Source: Stenotrophomonas bentonitica (GTDB lineage Bacteria; Pseudomonadota; Gammaproteobacteria; Xanthomonadales; Xanthomonadaceae). Taken from it: a stretch of 64,000 nt of DNA. Location of the stretch: contig NZ_JAAZUH010000002.1 in NCBI RefSeq assembly GCF_013185915.1, positions 372,001 through 436,000 of the forward strand. Reading direction: 5' to 3'. Of this stretch, positions 16,390 to 24,354 are shown in pieces (the stretch's first letter is position 1; the number at the start of each line of letters is the position of its first letter). The notes beneath the pieces are model-generated. The model was not told the DNA's origin and made no database searches. It was given only the letters and a program-made list of their open reading frames with translations. The position numbers were made by a program, and so were the translations under genes.

Positions 16390-17325
16390 ATGGTGATTTT
16401 TCAAAAGATTAAGGCGCTATTCATACGGGCAGCTGTTGAGCCGGTCAAGGCATTGCCTGTGGCAGTAGAAGATGTTCCTACCGTAGAAGATTGCGTGCGT
16501 GATAGTGGCGCTGACGAAATGAGAAATTCTTTGGTTCTATTGGGGTATCGTGAATCTCTTGTTGATCTTGTGTTGGAGGGGGATTTAGAAAAAACAGATG
16601 ACTACTTGTCTGTCTACCGCTACGACGCGACGCGCGTGTTTAATTGCGCCGTGCGTTTTACGGAAAAAACCACGATCTCCCGGTCGGATTTTTTGAGGGT
16701 TTCTGCAAAATATGTTGCCGACTTCCCGCTCATTCATGATTTATTCGTTGTGAACGCAGTCGGCAATCTTGATGTTATTACGGCTATTGAGATGGTGAAG
16801 CAGGGCGTTTTAGGCAATCGCGGCAACTGTGAAAGACTTCTTGTTGATCTATCCACGCATATCGATTGCCACCCGCGCATGGCGGATCTGCTGGCTGCGA
16901 TCATTCGGCACCGGCCATCATTGGATTTTGGGCGGATGCTGTACATGGGACTGGGCAATATGGCGTCAGTGCACAGGTTGTCCAAGATAATGCAGAATAA
17001 TGGATATGATTTCCCAGGCTGCGAGCCAGTTACGGTCGCGCCATTTTTGTTGAGTGTAATAGACCATGACGACTTCGAGCCTGGCGTGATTTCCGATTGG
17101 CTGGCGTGGGGGCTTCGCATTGAAGATCCCGAGAACTACTACCTATCCAGTCAATTCATTCAAGAAAGCAAATCAAAATACAAGCCGATATTGCAGTCCA
17201 TTGTTAATGAAATGCTTGAAGGCGAACGACGTAACAACGAACGACAAGCCGCCAATATCACCACGGCGCTTGCCGACGCCGGCTTGACGCAAGATGACAC
17301 CCCGAAGCCGAAAAGAAGGATGTGA
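16390..17325 (+). CDS. tagged protein of the 16390/17390 family (KRRM tail)
   Basis: A 311-residue protein. It is helical with ankyrin-like solenoid spacing (…NAVGNLDVITAIEMVKQGVL…) but no canonical TPLH motif, so it is a diverged helical-repeat protein. Its C-terminus, RNNERQAANITTALADAGLTQ, leads to TPKPKRRM, nearly identical to that of the next gene. It is about 35-40% similar to 17390 by eye. It sits directly behind umuD with its own promoter. ATG 16390 has an ideal SD. Function unknown. Confidence 0.7.
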   Translation: MVIFQKIKALFIRAAVEPVKALPVAVEDVPTVEDCVRDSGADEMRNSLVLLGYRESLVDLVLEGDLEKTDDYLSVYRYDATRVFNCAVRFTEKTTISRSDFLRVSAKYVADFPLIHDLFVVNAVGNLDVITAIEMVKQGVLGNRGNCERLLVDLSTHIDCHPRMADLLAAIIRHRPSLDFGRMLYMGLGNMASVHRLSKIMQNNGYDFPGCEPVTVAPFLLSVIDHDDFEPGVISDWLAWGLRIEDPENYYLSSQFIQESKSKYKPILQSIVNEMLEGERRNNERQAANITTALADAGLTQDDTPKPKRRM

Positions 17326-17331
17326 CTGAGC

Positions 17332-17375
17332 TTGACAATATCGGCTTCTGTGTTTGCTTGAATGTATTCAAGGCA
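17332..17375 (+). promoter_or_regulatory. shared-type promoter P8
   Basis: TTGACA at 17332-17337, 13 nt, TG at 17351-17352, hexamer TTGCTT at 17354-17359. Dyad TGC-TTGAAT (17355-17363) / ATTCAA-G-GCA (17366-17375). Nearly a duplicate of P7. SD AGGGG. Confidence 0.8.
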
Positions 17376-17389
17376 GGCAGGGGTTCAAT

Positions 17390-18250
17390 ATGGAAATTAT
17401 CCGCGCATTAAAATCATTCATCCTGAAATCTAAGTTCATAAGGAGGCTCGCGTTTATTATTTCTTTGCGTCATTATTTTGAGCCGCGATTGCTTGAAGTC
17501 GTTGTTGATGGAAATATGAGAGAGGCCGCGTTGTACTTGTCAGCCAAGCCGGAAGAGGCGGCGAATGTATTTGGCTGCGCCTATCTCTATAACTCGCACT
17601 TCAATAACGAAAGGTCGGATATCCTTAAGATGTCGGCATCGTTCGTTGAAAATTTTGATGAAATACGAGTTGCATTTATTGAGAATGCCGTGAATAACCG
17701 TGATGTAGATACATCAATTGAACTGGTTAATTCGGGTGTTTTGGATGGGTGTGGGGACATTGAGCAACTTCTTGTTGAATTGTGCGAAGCCTACAGTTGT
17801 TGTCCGGAGATGGAACATCTGGTTGCAACCATCATTCATCGGAGTAGGTCTGTGGATTGTGCAGTGGTACTTCACCAACTGAACTATTTTCCATTGCTTT
17901 CACGCCGCCATGGATTAAGGGGAAGGGGCGTACATTCCGCTCTTCGTATCATGCATAAGAATGGGTGCAAATTCGGTGGTGGATCGCCCGTAAATCCAAA
18001 ATCATTTTTCTATAGTTTTAACTACAGTCACGGTCTGATTTCGGACTTGATCGAATGGGGTGTTTGTGTGGAACGTCCATCACGCGACTGCAATGATGAT
18101 GAGAGCAACGATGATGTTCGGTATATCAATTCGGAAATCGATGAAGGCGAACGCCGTATCGCCGAGCGTGACGCTGCAAATATCACCCAAGCACTTGCCG
18201 ATGCCGGCCTGACTCAAGATGACGCCCCTAAGCCGAAAAGAAGGATGTGA
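17390..18250 (+). CDS. tagged protein of the 16390/17390 family (KRRM tail)
   Basis: A 286-residue paralog of the preceding gene (shared '…LYLSAKPEEAANVFGCAYLYN…', '…RDVDTSIELVNSGVLDG…'). The tail RIAERDAANITQALADAGLTQ plus APKPKRRM is almost the same as in 16390. Its stop overlaps the umuC start (TGATG at 18248-18252), so umuC is probably expressed by coupling from this gene and promoter P8. Function unknown. Confidence 0.7.
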   Translation: MEIIRALKSFILKSKFIRRLAFIISLRHYFEPRLLEVVVDGNMREAALYLSAKPEEAANVFGCAYLYNSHFNNERSDILKMSASFVENFDEIRVAFIENAVNNRDVDTSIELVNSGVLDGCGDIEQLLVELCEAYSCCPEMEHLVATIIHRSRSVDCAVVLHQLNYFPLLSRRHGLRGRGVHSALRIMHKNGCKFGGGSPVNPKSFFYSFNYSHGLISDLIEWGVCVERPSRDCNDDESNDDVRYINSEIDEGERRIAERDAANITQALADAGLTQDDAPKPKRRM

Positions 18251-19512
18251 TGTCTGTTGCGCAACCATTGATCGGCTTGGTGGATGGGAACAACTTCTAC
18301 TGTTCCGTTGAGCGCGTATTTGACCCCAAGTTGCGCGGTGTTCCTGTCGTTGTGATGTCCAACAACGATGGGTGCGCCATTGCCCGCAGTGAGGAAGCCA
18401 AAGCGCTGGGCGTGACCATGGGACAACCCATCCATCAAATCCCGGCACACATCCGCAAGCAAATCGCGTTTCGCTCACCCAACTTTGCCTTGTATGGCGA
18501 CATCTCCGGACGCATTGCCACGATCCTGACCGACCTGTTTCCACAGGTGGAGGTGTACTCGATCGATGAGAGCTTCGTGTCCTTTGACGGGATCCGCGCC
18601 CAGGAGAGGCGGGCGGTTGCCATTGAAGCGCGTGCGCGGATCCTGCAATGGGTGGGGGTGCCGTGTTGTGTGGGAATTGGACCCACCAAAACGTTGGCAA
18701 AAATGGCGAACAAGATTGCCAAGCGCACACCGCATGGGGTCTGGAACGTTCGCCGCAAAGACCTGGGCGCGTTCCCCATCGGTGACGTGTGGGGCGTTGG
18801 GAGGAAGTTTGCTGCGCGCCTTACGGCCGAAGGGATCCACACAGCAGCGGATCTCATCTCCGCCGATCCGCGAGCCATCCAGGACCGCTACGGGGTGGTG
18901 TTGGTGCGCACGCAAACCGAACTCAATGGCGTGCGATGCGCCGAGCTGCAGGACGAAGAGCCCGAACGACAGCAGATCGTGGTGTCCCGCTCATTCGGCA
19001 GTGAAATCCGCAGCCACGACGACCTGGCACAAGCGGTGGCCACCTTCGCTCAGCGTGCCGCCGAGAAGTTGCGCGCCCGCCATCTCAAAGCGCACGGGGT
19101 GTGGGTGTTCTTCCACACCAATCCGTTTGGGAACACCCCCCAATACCACCCGTCTCGCACAGTCCGCCTGGTTGCGCCGACATCCGACACACGAACTATT
19201 TTGGGAGCAGTTCAGGCAGCAACGGCAGCGATGTACCGCCCCAACGTTGCGTGGAAGAAGGCCGGGGTAGGGCTGGTGGATCTCAGCGCCGAACACATCC
19301 AGCAAGCGGACCTGTTCGCCCCAGTGCGCAACCCCAAAAACGAAGCCTTGATGAAGGTACTGGACGCGGCCAACCACAAATTTGGGCGCGGCAGCGTGTC
19401 CTTCGCGTCGTCCAGTGCAGCGCCGGACAGTACCCCCGCATGGGCCATGCGGCAGGAGCATCTGTCGCGTTCCTTTACGACACGTTGGAGTGAGATACTG
19501 GTTGCCCAATGA
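18250..19512 (+). CDS. umuC: UmuC-like Y-family translesion polymerase
   Basis: A 420-residue protein of typical UmuC length. It carries the Y-family palm residues: Asp12 in 'GLVDGNNFYCSVE' and Asp106-Glu107 in 'YSIDESF'. The little-finger and C-terminal regions are present (…RLVAPTSDTR…). It is catalytic subunit of DNA polymerase V, which copies past lesions during the SOS response. ATG 18250 overlaps the preceding stop; no SD of its own is evident. Its separation from umuD by 1.9 kb of tagged genes is unusual. Confidence 0.9.
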   Translation: MSVAQPLIGLVDGNNFYCSVERVFDPKLRGVPVVVMSNNDGCAIARSEEAKALGVTMGQPIHQIPAHIRKQIAFRSPNFALYGDISGRIATILTDLFPQVEVYSIDESFVSFDGIRAQERRAVAIEARARILQWVGVPCCVGIGPTKTLAKMANKIAKRTPHGVWNVRRKDLGAFPIGDVWGVGRKFAARLTAEGIHTAADLISADPRAIQDRYGVVLVRTQTELNGVRCAELQDEEPERQQIVVSRSFGSEIRSHDDLAQAVATFAQRAAEKLRARHLKAHGVWVFFHTNPFGNTPQYHPSRTVRLVAPTSDTRTILGAVQAATAAMYRPNVAWKKAGVGLVDLSAEHIQQADLFAPVRNPKNEALMKVLDAANHKFGRGSVSFASSSAAPDSTPAWAMRQEHLSRSFTTRWSEILVAQ

Positions 19513-19584
19513 GGTGGCACCAACCCTCATGATGTCTGGCTTACAGATGTAGGCAGGCGCGAACGACCACGACAGGGGCTTTTC

Positions 19585-20400
19585 ATGAAATGGATTTTCG
19601 GTGTTGCAGCAATGGCCGCGTGTGCCAATCTTTGGGCGAGTGTATCTCCGCTTGCTTCGCCATGCGTGTTGACTGTTGGGGCCGTGGTTGGGACGCATCC
19701 CACATTGGAAGTTGCCGCACTGCTGGAGGCGGCGCCGACGAAGGATGAATTCCAGACATCGGAGCAACACGCAGCGAACGTAAAGGCATTTCTTGCAACT
19801 CTCCCGGCACAAGTGCAGGGCGGGCAATTGTGTGTATCGCCAATCGCCGACCAAAAGTTTTTCGACTACGACGCCGATGCCCAAGTTTTGTGGGCCAATG
19901 TGGAAGCTGCCTCCGGCACCCGCATTTTCCGTACGGCTCATGGGCGGATCACTGTGAGGGATGTTGTCTCCGATGAATGGGACAGCGTGGTTTCCGACCG
20001 AGTGATGACCAATGCTTTGGGTGTCAGCGTGGATGGGTTACATGCCACTGGAAAAGCAGCATCCGTTGGCTTCACCAGCGAGCAGATGGACGCATTTCAC
20101 CGAAAGCTTCCTTACCACCGCTTCAAAAGCGCGTATGGGTCAAAGGCAATGTCCGTGCTCATGGATCCGAACCAGGCGCGAGACGTAAAGCCACACGCAA
20201 TGTTGGTGTTCCAGTACAGGCTGCGAAGCCCATATCTGGCTCAAGGAACCGATGTTCATGCCGCTATGATGGACAGCCCTGGGAGCTTTGCCATTGAGAA
20301 ATCGGTGGTGCTGGGTGACCTGATTGCCGTCGGCATTGTGGATGGCCGGACGGGTGAAGTTCTCGCCGTGACGCGGAATGAGGCAGATCCAGCACTTTAA
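19585..20400 (+). CDS. secreted protein, paralog of the 11286 product
   Basis: A 271-residue protein with a signal peptide (…ACANLWA). It shares the 'KDEF…' helix and the 'YDADAQVLW' motif with 11286, and ends with '…VVLGDLIAVGIVDGRTGEVLAV', parallel to '…KLAVINVRTGMILKV' there. Function unknown. SD AGGGGC. No shared-type promoter is visible; it lies 72 bp after umuC. Confidence 0.6.
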   Translation: MKWIFGVAAMAACANLWASVSPLASPCVLTVGAVVGTHPTLEVAALLEAAPTKDEFQTSEQHAANVKAFLATLPAQVQGGQLCVSPIADQKFFDYDADAQVLWANVEAASGTRIFRTAHGRITVRDVVSDEWDSVVSDRVMTNALGVSVDGLHATGKAASVGFTSEQMDAFHRKLPYHRFKSAYGSKAMSVLMDPNQARDVKPHAMLVFQYRLRSPYLAQGTDVHAAMMDSPGSFAIEKSVVLGDLIAVGIVDGRTGEVLAVTRNEADPAL

Positions 20401-20810
20401 CTTTGGGTTGTCGAGCTGCTTTGTAGGTCATCAGAGCAACAGTCCAATGCGTCCATTGGGCTGCTTGCCAGTGCCGATAGTTTTCCAATCAACCAATGAT
20501 TTTTCCGATTTCTTTGACTATCTTAAGTATGATTTTGAGATTTTCAACGGGTCCGTAAATTGCCATTACTGAGATGAGAATTAGAGTTGAGTATAGGTCC
20601 ATAACTATTTTTCCTTGTAAAGTTATGGTTGCACGGTCATTTCCTTGTGTGGGTGTGAGTGCGGATTGAATTCTACGCTGAAAGTTATAATTAACAACTG
20701 GCGATGTGTGGCAAGTCCAAGTGAAGCCACTGCACTCCCTTGAAGTGCGTATGTCGCAAGCAAGGGTGCAATTCTAAAATTGAAAATAATTCGTAAGGGG
20801 GAGGTGTGGC
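20401..20810. other. 410-bp intergenic region
   Basis: No convincing gene; the short frames are unsupported. A perfect TATAAT lies at 20686-20691, without a well-spaced -35. Near the downstream start, CCCTTG at 20729-20734 can pair with CAAGGG at 20760-20765. SD GGGGGAGG precedes ATG 20811. Confidence 0.4.
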
Positions 20811-22232
20811 ATGATGACCATCGATGATATTGCCAATCAGTTTAAGGAATATATCGAGAATGGCGGCAGCAGTGCGCGTCGAGATATGCAAACTGTATCT
20901 CAGATGATCGATTCAGGCGAGCTAACACAAGATGATGTTCTTTTGCGTGAGAATTTCGTTGAGCGATATGTGTGGCTTATTTGCAAATCGAGAAATATCT
21001 TCTTGTCGTGGGCGAACTCCGATAATGGGCGGCCGGTACTCAATCAAAACGCGGGTATCATTGGGATGGTTGACCCGGAAAATGGAAACATTGTGGCGTT
21101 CACGATGCGTCACTCTGAACTAGCTGAAATTGAAGTCGATATACCGAAGAAAGGGAGGTACGCCGTCATTTCATATGAGGATTTTTCAGTTTGCCTGTAC
21201 AAGTCGTACGAGGACTATCTGGAAAAATGGAATGAAGAGCATGGTGCCCCATCTGAGTATACGGACGATGCGCCATCGATGGCAGAAGAGCTAATTTCCA
21301 AGTTTTCAGAGTTCAAAAAGCAACTGCAAAACGCGGAAGATGGCAATGATGATCGTGCGTTTTCTTTTATGGAGCGCATGAAAGCCAGCGCAGACTCATA
21401 CAGACGTCCGAACACAATAAGAGAGGCGCGAATTCAAGCTGGGTCAGTGTTCGCTGAGTCAGACGATAAGTTGCTAGAAGCTGTTGTAAAGGGTATCTAT
21501 CAAAGTCGTCACGTTGACATAGATCCGAACGATCTTCGACGCTGTGCTATTGCTGCCATCTGCGCTGGACGGGATTTGCTTTACAAACAAAATGGACGAG
21601 TGGTAGATGACTCAAATCCATTCTCAAATGTGGCCGCTTCTAAGTCCCCGGAAGGCATCATCCATTCGTTTGCAATGAGCAATCATGTTGTTTTCTTTGG
21701 AGACGAGCCACTGGAAGAAGATGAGCGTCTGACGTTCGATTTGGACTACGTTCCACTTTCAATCCATTACGTTGACGCACGCACGCGAACTGTTAAAGAA
21801 ATCACCCAGGAAGGCGAGCCGAAGAGTAAATGCCAAGATTTTCCGCGCCTGTTGGATCTAATCAATAATATTGGTCACGATCAACTTGGTGTTGTTGCAA
21901 ACAATTTGGCTGTGATCGATGGAATAGCCAACGAGCAGCTGCCACAAGCCTTGGAGCTGGCGCTGTCAGTCGCAAAAATTGGATTTAAAGGCGGGCAGCT
22001 GGACGCCGTAAACGCCTATATCCGCGTGCGCTATGCAATGCGACTCAGTGGAAATCAAGACTGGTCTGTTGCCACCAGTGGCCGCGTTGTCACCGGACGC
22101 AACGCTGCCATCATTCTCAACTGTGATGCCGGGGCGGGGCACATCTATGCTGACGATGATGTGTACATGGCATCTATCAGTCAAATTTTCTTTATAGGCA
22201 AGGATGGCATCAGTCGATTTGTACGTAATTGA
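20811..22232 (+). CDS. unknown large cytoplasmic protein
   Basis: A 473-residue protein. The C-terminal half contains '…VRYAMRLSGNQDWSVATSGRVVTGRNAAIILNCD…'. There is no signal peptide or membrane segment and no recognised family. ATG 20811 follows GGGGGAGG (ATG 20814 is also possible). A terminator at 22272-22297 follows. It lacks the RRxM tail. Confidence 0.6.
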   Translation: MMTIDDIANQFKEYIENGGSSARRDMQTVSQMIDSGELTQDDVLLRENFVERYVWLICKSRNIFLSWANSDNGRPVLNQNAGIIGMVDPENGNIVAFTMRHSELAEIEVDIPKKGRYAVISYEDFSVCLYKSYEDYLEKWNEEHGAPSEYTDDAPSMAEELISKFSEFKKQLQNAEDGNDDRAFSFMERMKASADSYRRPNTIREARIQAGSVFAESDDKLLEAVVKGIYQSRHVDIDPNDLRRCAIAAICAGRDLLYKQNGRVVDDSNPFSNVAASKSPEGIIHSFAMSNHVVFFGDEPLEEDERLTFDLDYVPLSIHYVDARTRTVKEITQEGEPKSKCQDFPRLLDLINNIGHDQLGVVANNLAVIDGIANEQLPQALELALSVAKIGFKGGQLDAVNAYIRVRYAMRLSGNQDWSVATSGRVVTGRNAAIILNCDAGAGHIYADDDVYMASISQIFFIGKDGISRFVRN

Positions 22233-22271
22233 TATTGAACGTAATCGTCAGTGAATCGAAGTGTGTAAAAA

Positions 22272-22297
22272 CAAGCCCGCGAAAGCGGGCTTTTTTA
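22272..22297 (+). terminator. intrinsic terminator
   Basis: AAGCCCGC-GAAA-GCGGGCTTTTTT. Confidence 0.9.
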
Positions 22298-22300
22298 TTT

Positions 22301-22367
22301 GGATTGTATCCCACTCTTAAAGTGGCTTGGGGCTTGTTACTGCAAAGTACAACAAAAGGTATTGACA
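22301..22367 (+). repeat. R1 repeat, copy 1 (pre-promoter element)
   Basis: About 67 bp (…CCACTCTTAAAG.GGCTTGGGGCTTGTT…AAGGTATTGACA) shared with 29141-29209 and, more loosely, 35991-36060. It always lies between a terminator and a TATTGACA-type promoter. Confidence 0.7.
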
Positions 22368-22404
22368 ATATTGGCTTCCGTGGTTGTGTGGATATATCGC
22401 AACC
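22362..22404 (+). promoter_or_regulatory. shared-type promoter P9
   Basis: TTGACA at 22362-22367, 13 nt, TG at 22381-22382, hexamer TTGTGT at 22384-22389. Dyad GGTTGTG (22382-22388) / CGCAACC (22398-22404), a different sequence from its neighbours but still paired. SD AAAGGGGG. Confidence 0.75.
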
Positions 22405-22429
22405 AGAAAGGGGGTTTTATGGAAAATCG

Positions 22430-23530
22430 ATGGGTGTGTACTGCGCGCGGGAAGCATATCTGCGAAAAAGCCTTGAGGACTTCACAAAGATCGTTTCAGT
22501 CTGCGTCAACATCAACTATCACTTGGGGGGCAGCGTCACAGACCAGGGGCACAAAAACACAACTTTGTTGCACGAGTGCATCAAAGATGGCGCGTACGAT
22601 TTTGCAAAAGTGCTGATTGTGCACGGTGCGGATCCCAGCATTGGGGTTAGCCGTTCGTGGGAACTGACGGAATACGAAGCCAAGCATGCAAGTCCCCTTC
22701 ATTCGGCAGTGCAGGATGAACGAATTGAACTTGTGCAGTTGCTGCTTGACGCAGGAGCTGACCACAGTGCAGTTGATGGAGACGGGTACACGCCGCTGTG
22801 TGTGGCAGTGAGAAACGACAAAATTGCTATTGCCAGGACTCTATTGGCAGGGGGAGCCAATCCCAGTCAAGTGCATGACACCGTGAAATGTCCGCTTCTG
22901 TGTGCCAATTCAGCGGCTATGGCGAAGTTGCTTGTAAGTAAGGGGGCAGATGTCAACATGGTGATGGGAAATGGCTATCCTCTTTTGTCCATGTTGATCT
23001 ACGACGGAAAAGTAGCAATCGCCCGCTATATTCTCAAAGAATACCAACTCAGGTTTGATTTACGAGACAGGGATGGACAGTGGTTGGATCGACATCCGTT
23101 GATTGTTGCATACAGGGCCAATGAGTTTGATGTGTTCAAAGATTTGGTTGAATTCTCATGCCCAAACCAGCTAGGAGCATGGGGCAGTATTCAAGAGACT
23201 GTTGTTGAATTAGACTCGTACGATTACGCGAGAGTGTTGCTTAAACGAATGGTGCGACTGGGCTTAACTATTGATAGCACCTTGCTGTATTGCGCAAAGT
23301 CGCGCCGAATGCAGGAAATGCTTGTTCAATTTGGCGCCGATCCAACCATTAAAAGCCCGGAATACGGGAAAAAAACGCCAGATGAGTACATGATCTACCG
23401 GGATCGAAAATTGGTTTGGCGTGATCTGATTGAGCGGGCTCCCAGCATTGTTTCTGAACATCAGCGGAAATTACTGGCGGAAGCAGTGGGGCTGGAAGCT
23501 GAGCCTGCACCAGTCAAGCGGCGCATGTAG
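22430..23530 (+). CDS. ankyrin-repeat protein with KRRM tail; original start frameshifted
   Basis: A 366-residue protein with about six ankyrin repeats (ASPLHSAVQDERIELVQLLLDAGAD; TPLCVAVRNDKIAIARTLLAGGAN) and the tail RKLLAEAVGLEAEP + APVKRRM. The well-placed ATG at 22419, 6 nt after the GGGGG SD as in sister genes, is in the wrong frame. Adding one A to the A-run at 22423-22426 would join it to the ankyrin frame. ATG 22430, 16 nt from the SD, is the first in-frame start and may give reduced expression. Confidence 0.7.
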   Translation: MGVYCAREAYLRKSLEDFTKIVSVCVNINYHLGGSVTDQGHKNTTLLHECIKDGAYDFAKVLIVHGADPSIGVSRSWELTEYEAKHASPLHSAVQDERIELVQLLLDAGADHSAVDGDGYTPLCVAVRNDKIAIARTLLAGGANPSQVHDTVKCPLLCANSAAMAKLLVSKGADVNMVMGNGYPLLSMLIYDGKVAIARYILKEYQLRFDLRDRDGQWLDRHPLIVAYRANEFDVFKDLVEFSCPNQLGAWGSIQETVVELDSYDYARVLLKRMVRLGLTIDSTLLYCAKSRRMQEMLVQFGADPTIKSPEYGKKTPDEYMIYRDRKLVWRDLIERAPSIVSEHQRKLLAEAVGLEAEPAPVKRRM

Positions 23531-23561
23531 ACCAAAAAATCATGATATTTGATTTTCATGC

Positions 23562-23607
23562 TTGACAATTTTGAACCCTCTGTTTGATTGGTGAAATATC
23601 AATCAAA
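23562..23607 (+). promoter_or_regulatory. shared-type promoter P10 with perfect 8-bp dyad
   Basis: TTGACA at 23562-23567, 13 nt, TG at 23581-23582, hexamer TTGATT at 23584-23589. Dyad TTTGATTG (23583-23590) / CAATCAAA (23600-23607). SD TAGGGGG. Confidence 0.8.
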
Positions 23608-23620
23608 TAGGGGGTTCGCA

Positions 23621-24243
23621 ATGAATGATGATGAAACTATTACTTCAAACAGCTTCAATATTTGGAGCATCGTCTTGACCTGGCAATCAAGCAAGATGAT
23701 GTGGGTGCTATCCAAAAGATGATCGGGGAAGGTCTTGATCTTAATGTGCTGAATGCCCATGGCGTTTCTTTATTGTCAGCTTCGATTTGGTATGAGTCTC
23801 GTAATATTGTGCGAGAACTCATTGCGGCCGGTGCGGATGTCAACACCCAGGACGCGGATGGCGATACGCCACTGCACATTGCTGCGCATATCAACGACAT
23901 TGAAGTAGTGAGCTTGTTGATTGATGCAGGCGCTGATATCAATCGTCAAGGCGCCTATGGGTTGACGCCACTGCACCACACAGACTGTGGAAAGTGCCAG
24001 GAGCTCCTGGTTCGGAATGGTGCAGACCCAACCATTAAAGATGAAGACGGACAATCTGTCGATGTTATGAACGCTGCACGTGTTGAGGATCGAATGTTCG
24101 GTGGTCAGAGCTACAGCCAAGCCGTGGGTACTATGAACATGTATCTGGAAGCAGATCAGCGTGCGGCTGAGCAGCGCGACGTTTTACAACAGGCCATTGA
24201 AGAATGCGTTCCCAGCAGACAATCCATGACGCGCCGAATGTAA
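23621..24243 (+). pseudogene. ankyrin-repeat gene with RRM tail, frameshifted just after the start
   Basis: The ATG at 23621 has a good SD and promoter P10, but its frame closes after 33 codons. The ankyrin frame is open from 23635 to 24243. Adding one A to 'GAAAC' near 23634 would give MNDDENYYFKQLQYLEHR, which resembles the intact start MNFEDENYV of the gene at 38974. The body holds about four ankyrin repeats (TPLHIAAHINDIEVVSLLIDAGADIN), then QQAIEECVPSRQSMTRRM. No in-frame ATG lies near the SD; TTG 23662 is a poor alternative. It is a true frameshift, a phase-variable gene or a sequencing error. Confidence 0.7.
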
Positions 24244-24263
24244 TTGATGAGCATGTTGGAATA

Positions 24264-24290
24264 AGGCCCGCTTATGCGGGCCTCTTTTTT
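24264..24290 (+). terminator. intrinsic terminator
   Basis: GGCCCGC-TTAT-GCGGGCC followed by TCTTTTTT. Confidence 0.85.
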
Positions 24291-24293
24291 GTC

Positions 24294-24321
24294 TTGACAA
24301 AGTTCAAACTTCTGTTTGATT
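24294..24321 (+). promoter_or_regulatory. shared-type promoter P11
   Basis: TTGACA at 24294-24299, 13 nt, TG at 24313-24314, hexamer TTGATT at 24316-24321. No convincing dyad: one of the exceptions. SD AAGGGGG. Confidence 0.7.
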
Positions 24322-24354
24322 GAAGTCATATAGAACATACGTAAGGGGGTATAT

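Noticed and set aside
20378..20572. 64-residue ORF after the 19585 gene
   Set aside because: It begins inside the preceding gene and has no SD; the composition is non-coding in look.
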